DNA from: Valencia hispanica
Taxonomy: Eukaryota; Chordata; Actinopteri; Cyprinodontiformes; Valenciidae
DNA: 64,000 nt
Assembly (NCBI GenBank): GCA_963556495.2
Contig: OY747711.1
Location: 36,848,414-36,912,413 of the forward strand
Direction: 5' to 3'
The notes under the pieces are model-generated. The model saw nothing but the letters and a program-made list of their open reading frames with translations, did not search any database and was not told the origin of the DNA. Every line of letters begins with the position of its first letter. Position 1 is the stretch's first letter. Of the stretch, positions 63,401 through 64,000 are shown in pieces. A program made the translations under genes and the position numbers.

Positions 63401-64000
63401 TTAAGTGGTTCAGAAATTGGTTTAATGGGTCAGGTCAGTCTTTAGACATTAAACTGCAAAGCTCAGTATTGTATTTCATAGCGAAAGTCTGTATATTAAA
63501 CATTACGTAGAGAATAAAAGACGGTAATGGGGATTTGGGATTAGAAATCAAGATGCACCATGAATAATAAAATAGAATAAAAAAAACTTGTAGAGTAATA
63601 TGAAAATGCAGAAAGTCAAAATGGAACAGAGTTTTCACACACACGGTCAATCATAGCAGTGATCTTCATTAAACAGGGTTGGCTAATATTAGCAGTCAGG
63701 CAACTAAAGGTAAGTAGTTTGTAGTGAAGAGTGCATGAGAGGAATGGATGCAACCGGATTAAAAAAGCAGAAGAAAAACCTGCAGGTATTTTTTAGAGAT
63801 AAAGTCATTTATATATTTTGCAGAATAGGTAAAATATTATAATTATTGTGCAATGTAATAGTGGAAGTTTTATCATCTTGGGCAGATGAATATAGTAACT
63901 GAAGAACCATAGTAACAAGCTGCAATTGAAGTATGGAGAGGCCACAAAGAGGCTCCTTAAACAAAGCAGTATGTTTACTTGGAGTTTAAATGATAATAAG

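Overview
This window looks like teleost fish nuclear DNA. It is AT-rich and intron-dominated. It is full of Tc1/mariner elements, hAT-type MITEs, L2-like LINE tails and (TA)n, (CA)n and (GATA)n microsatellites, and it has no operon-like structure. I recognise one host gene: the 5' part of arid5b (AT-rich interaction domain 5B, plus strand). I identified it from memory of the vertebrate protein; no database search was possible. The species cannot be fixed; a ray-finned, probably percomorph-type, fish is my inference.

Layout. Bases 1-19,500 lie upstream of the gene. They hold LINE fragments (55-362, 1380-1716, 2598-4018, 7890-7976), a hAT element split by a LINE (388-1870), a decayed Sleeping Beauty-like Tc1 (8430-9660), an intact-ended hAT MITE (11623-12382), and a block where a hAT element and a Tc1 element sit inside TA microsatellite (13030-15590). 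The arid5b promoter region and exons 1 and 2 lie at about 18.8-20.1 kb. Intron 2 (20136-35323) holds an inverted MITE pair inside a degenerate tandem repeat (21.1-22.5 kb), further MITE pieces and a GATA-type array with 84-bp higher-order periodicity (30.8-31.5 kb). Exon 3 (35324-35558) starts about 40 bp after a compound (AT)(GATA)(GATT) microsatellite. The rest of the window, 35559-64000, appears to be the start of a long intron 3; I found no exon 4.

Intron 3 carries most of the clear transposon stratigraphy. A Tc1 element at 49561-51511 has an internal deletion and is split by an 827-bp hAT element with a perfect 8-bp target duplication. Next to it, a Tc1 element at 51571-53128 keeps an uninterrupted 334-codon transposase, but its first catalytic Asp is replaced by Gly and its right inverted repeat is shortened. 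Other Tc1 remnants lie at 38360-38760, 44060-44312, 58390-59438 (with a LINE insert) and 61860-63400 (split by a 540-bp insert).

The three exons encode the N-terminal 170 residues of ARID5B, upstream of the ARID DNA-binding domain. In the family this protein is a chromatin cofactor (PHF2 partner). I found no new multi-gene system. The most useful leads are the repeat next to the exon 3 acceptor, the two complementary-defect Tc1 copies, the shared flank of two distant GATA arrays, and a few repeat-free stretches that could be conserved enhancers.
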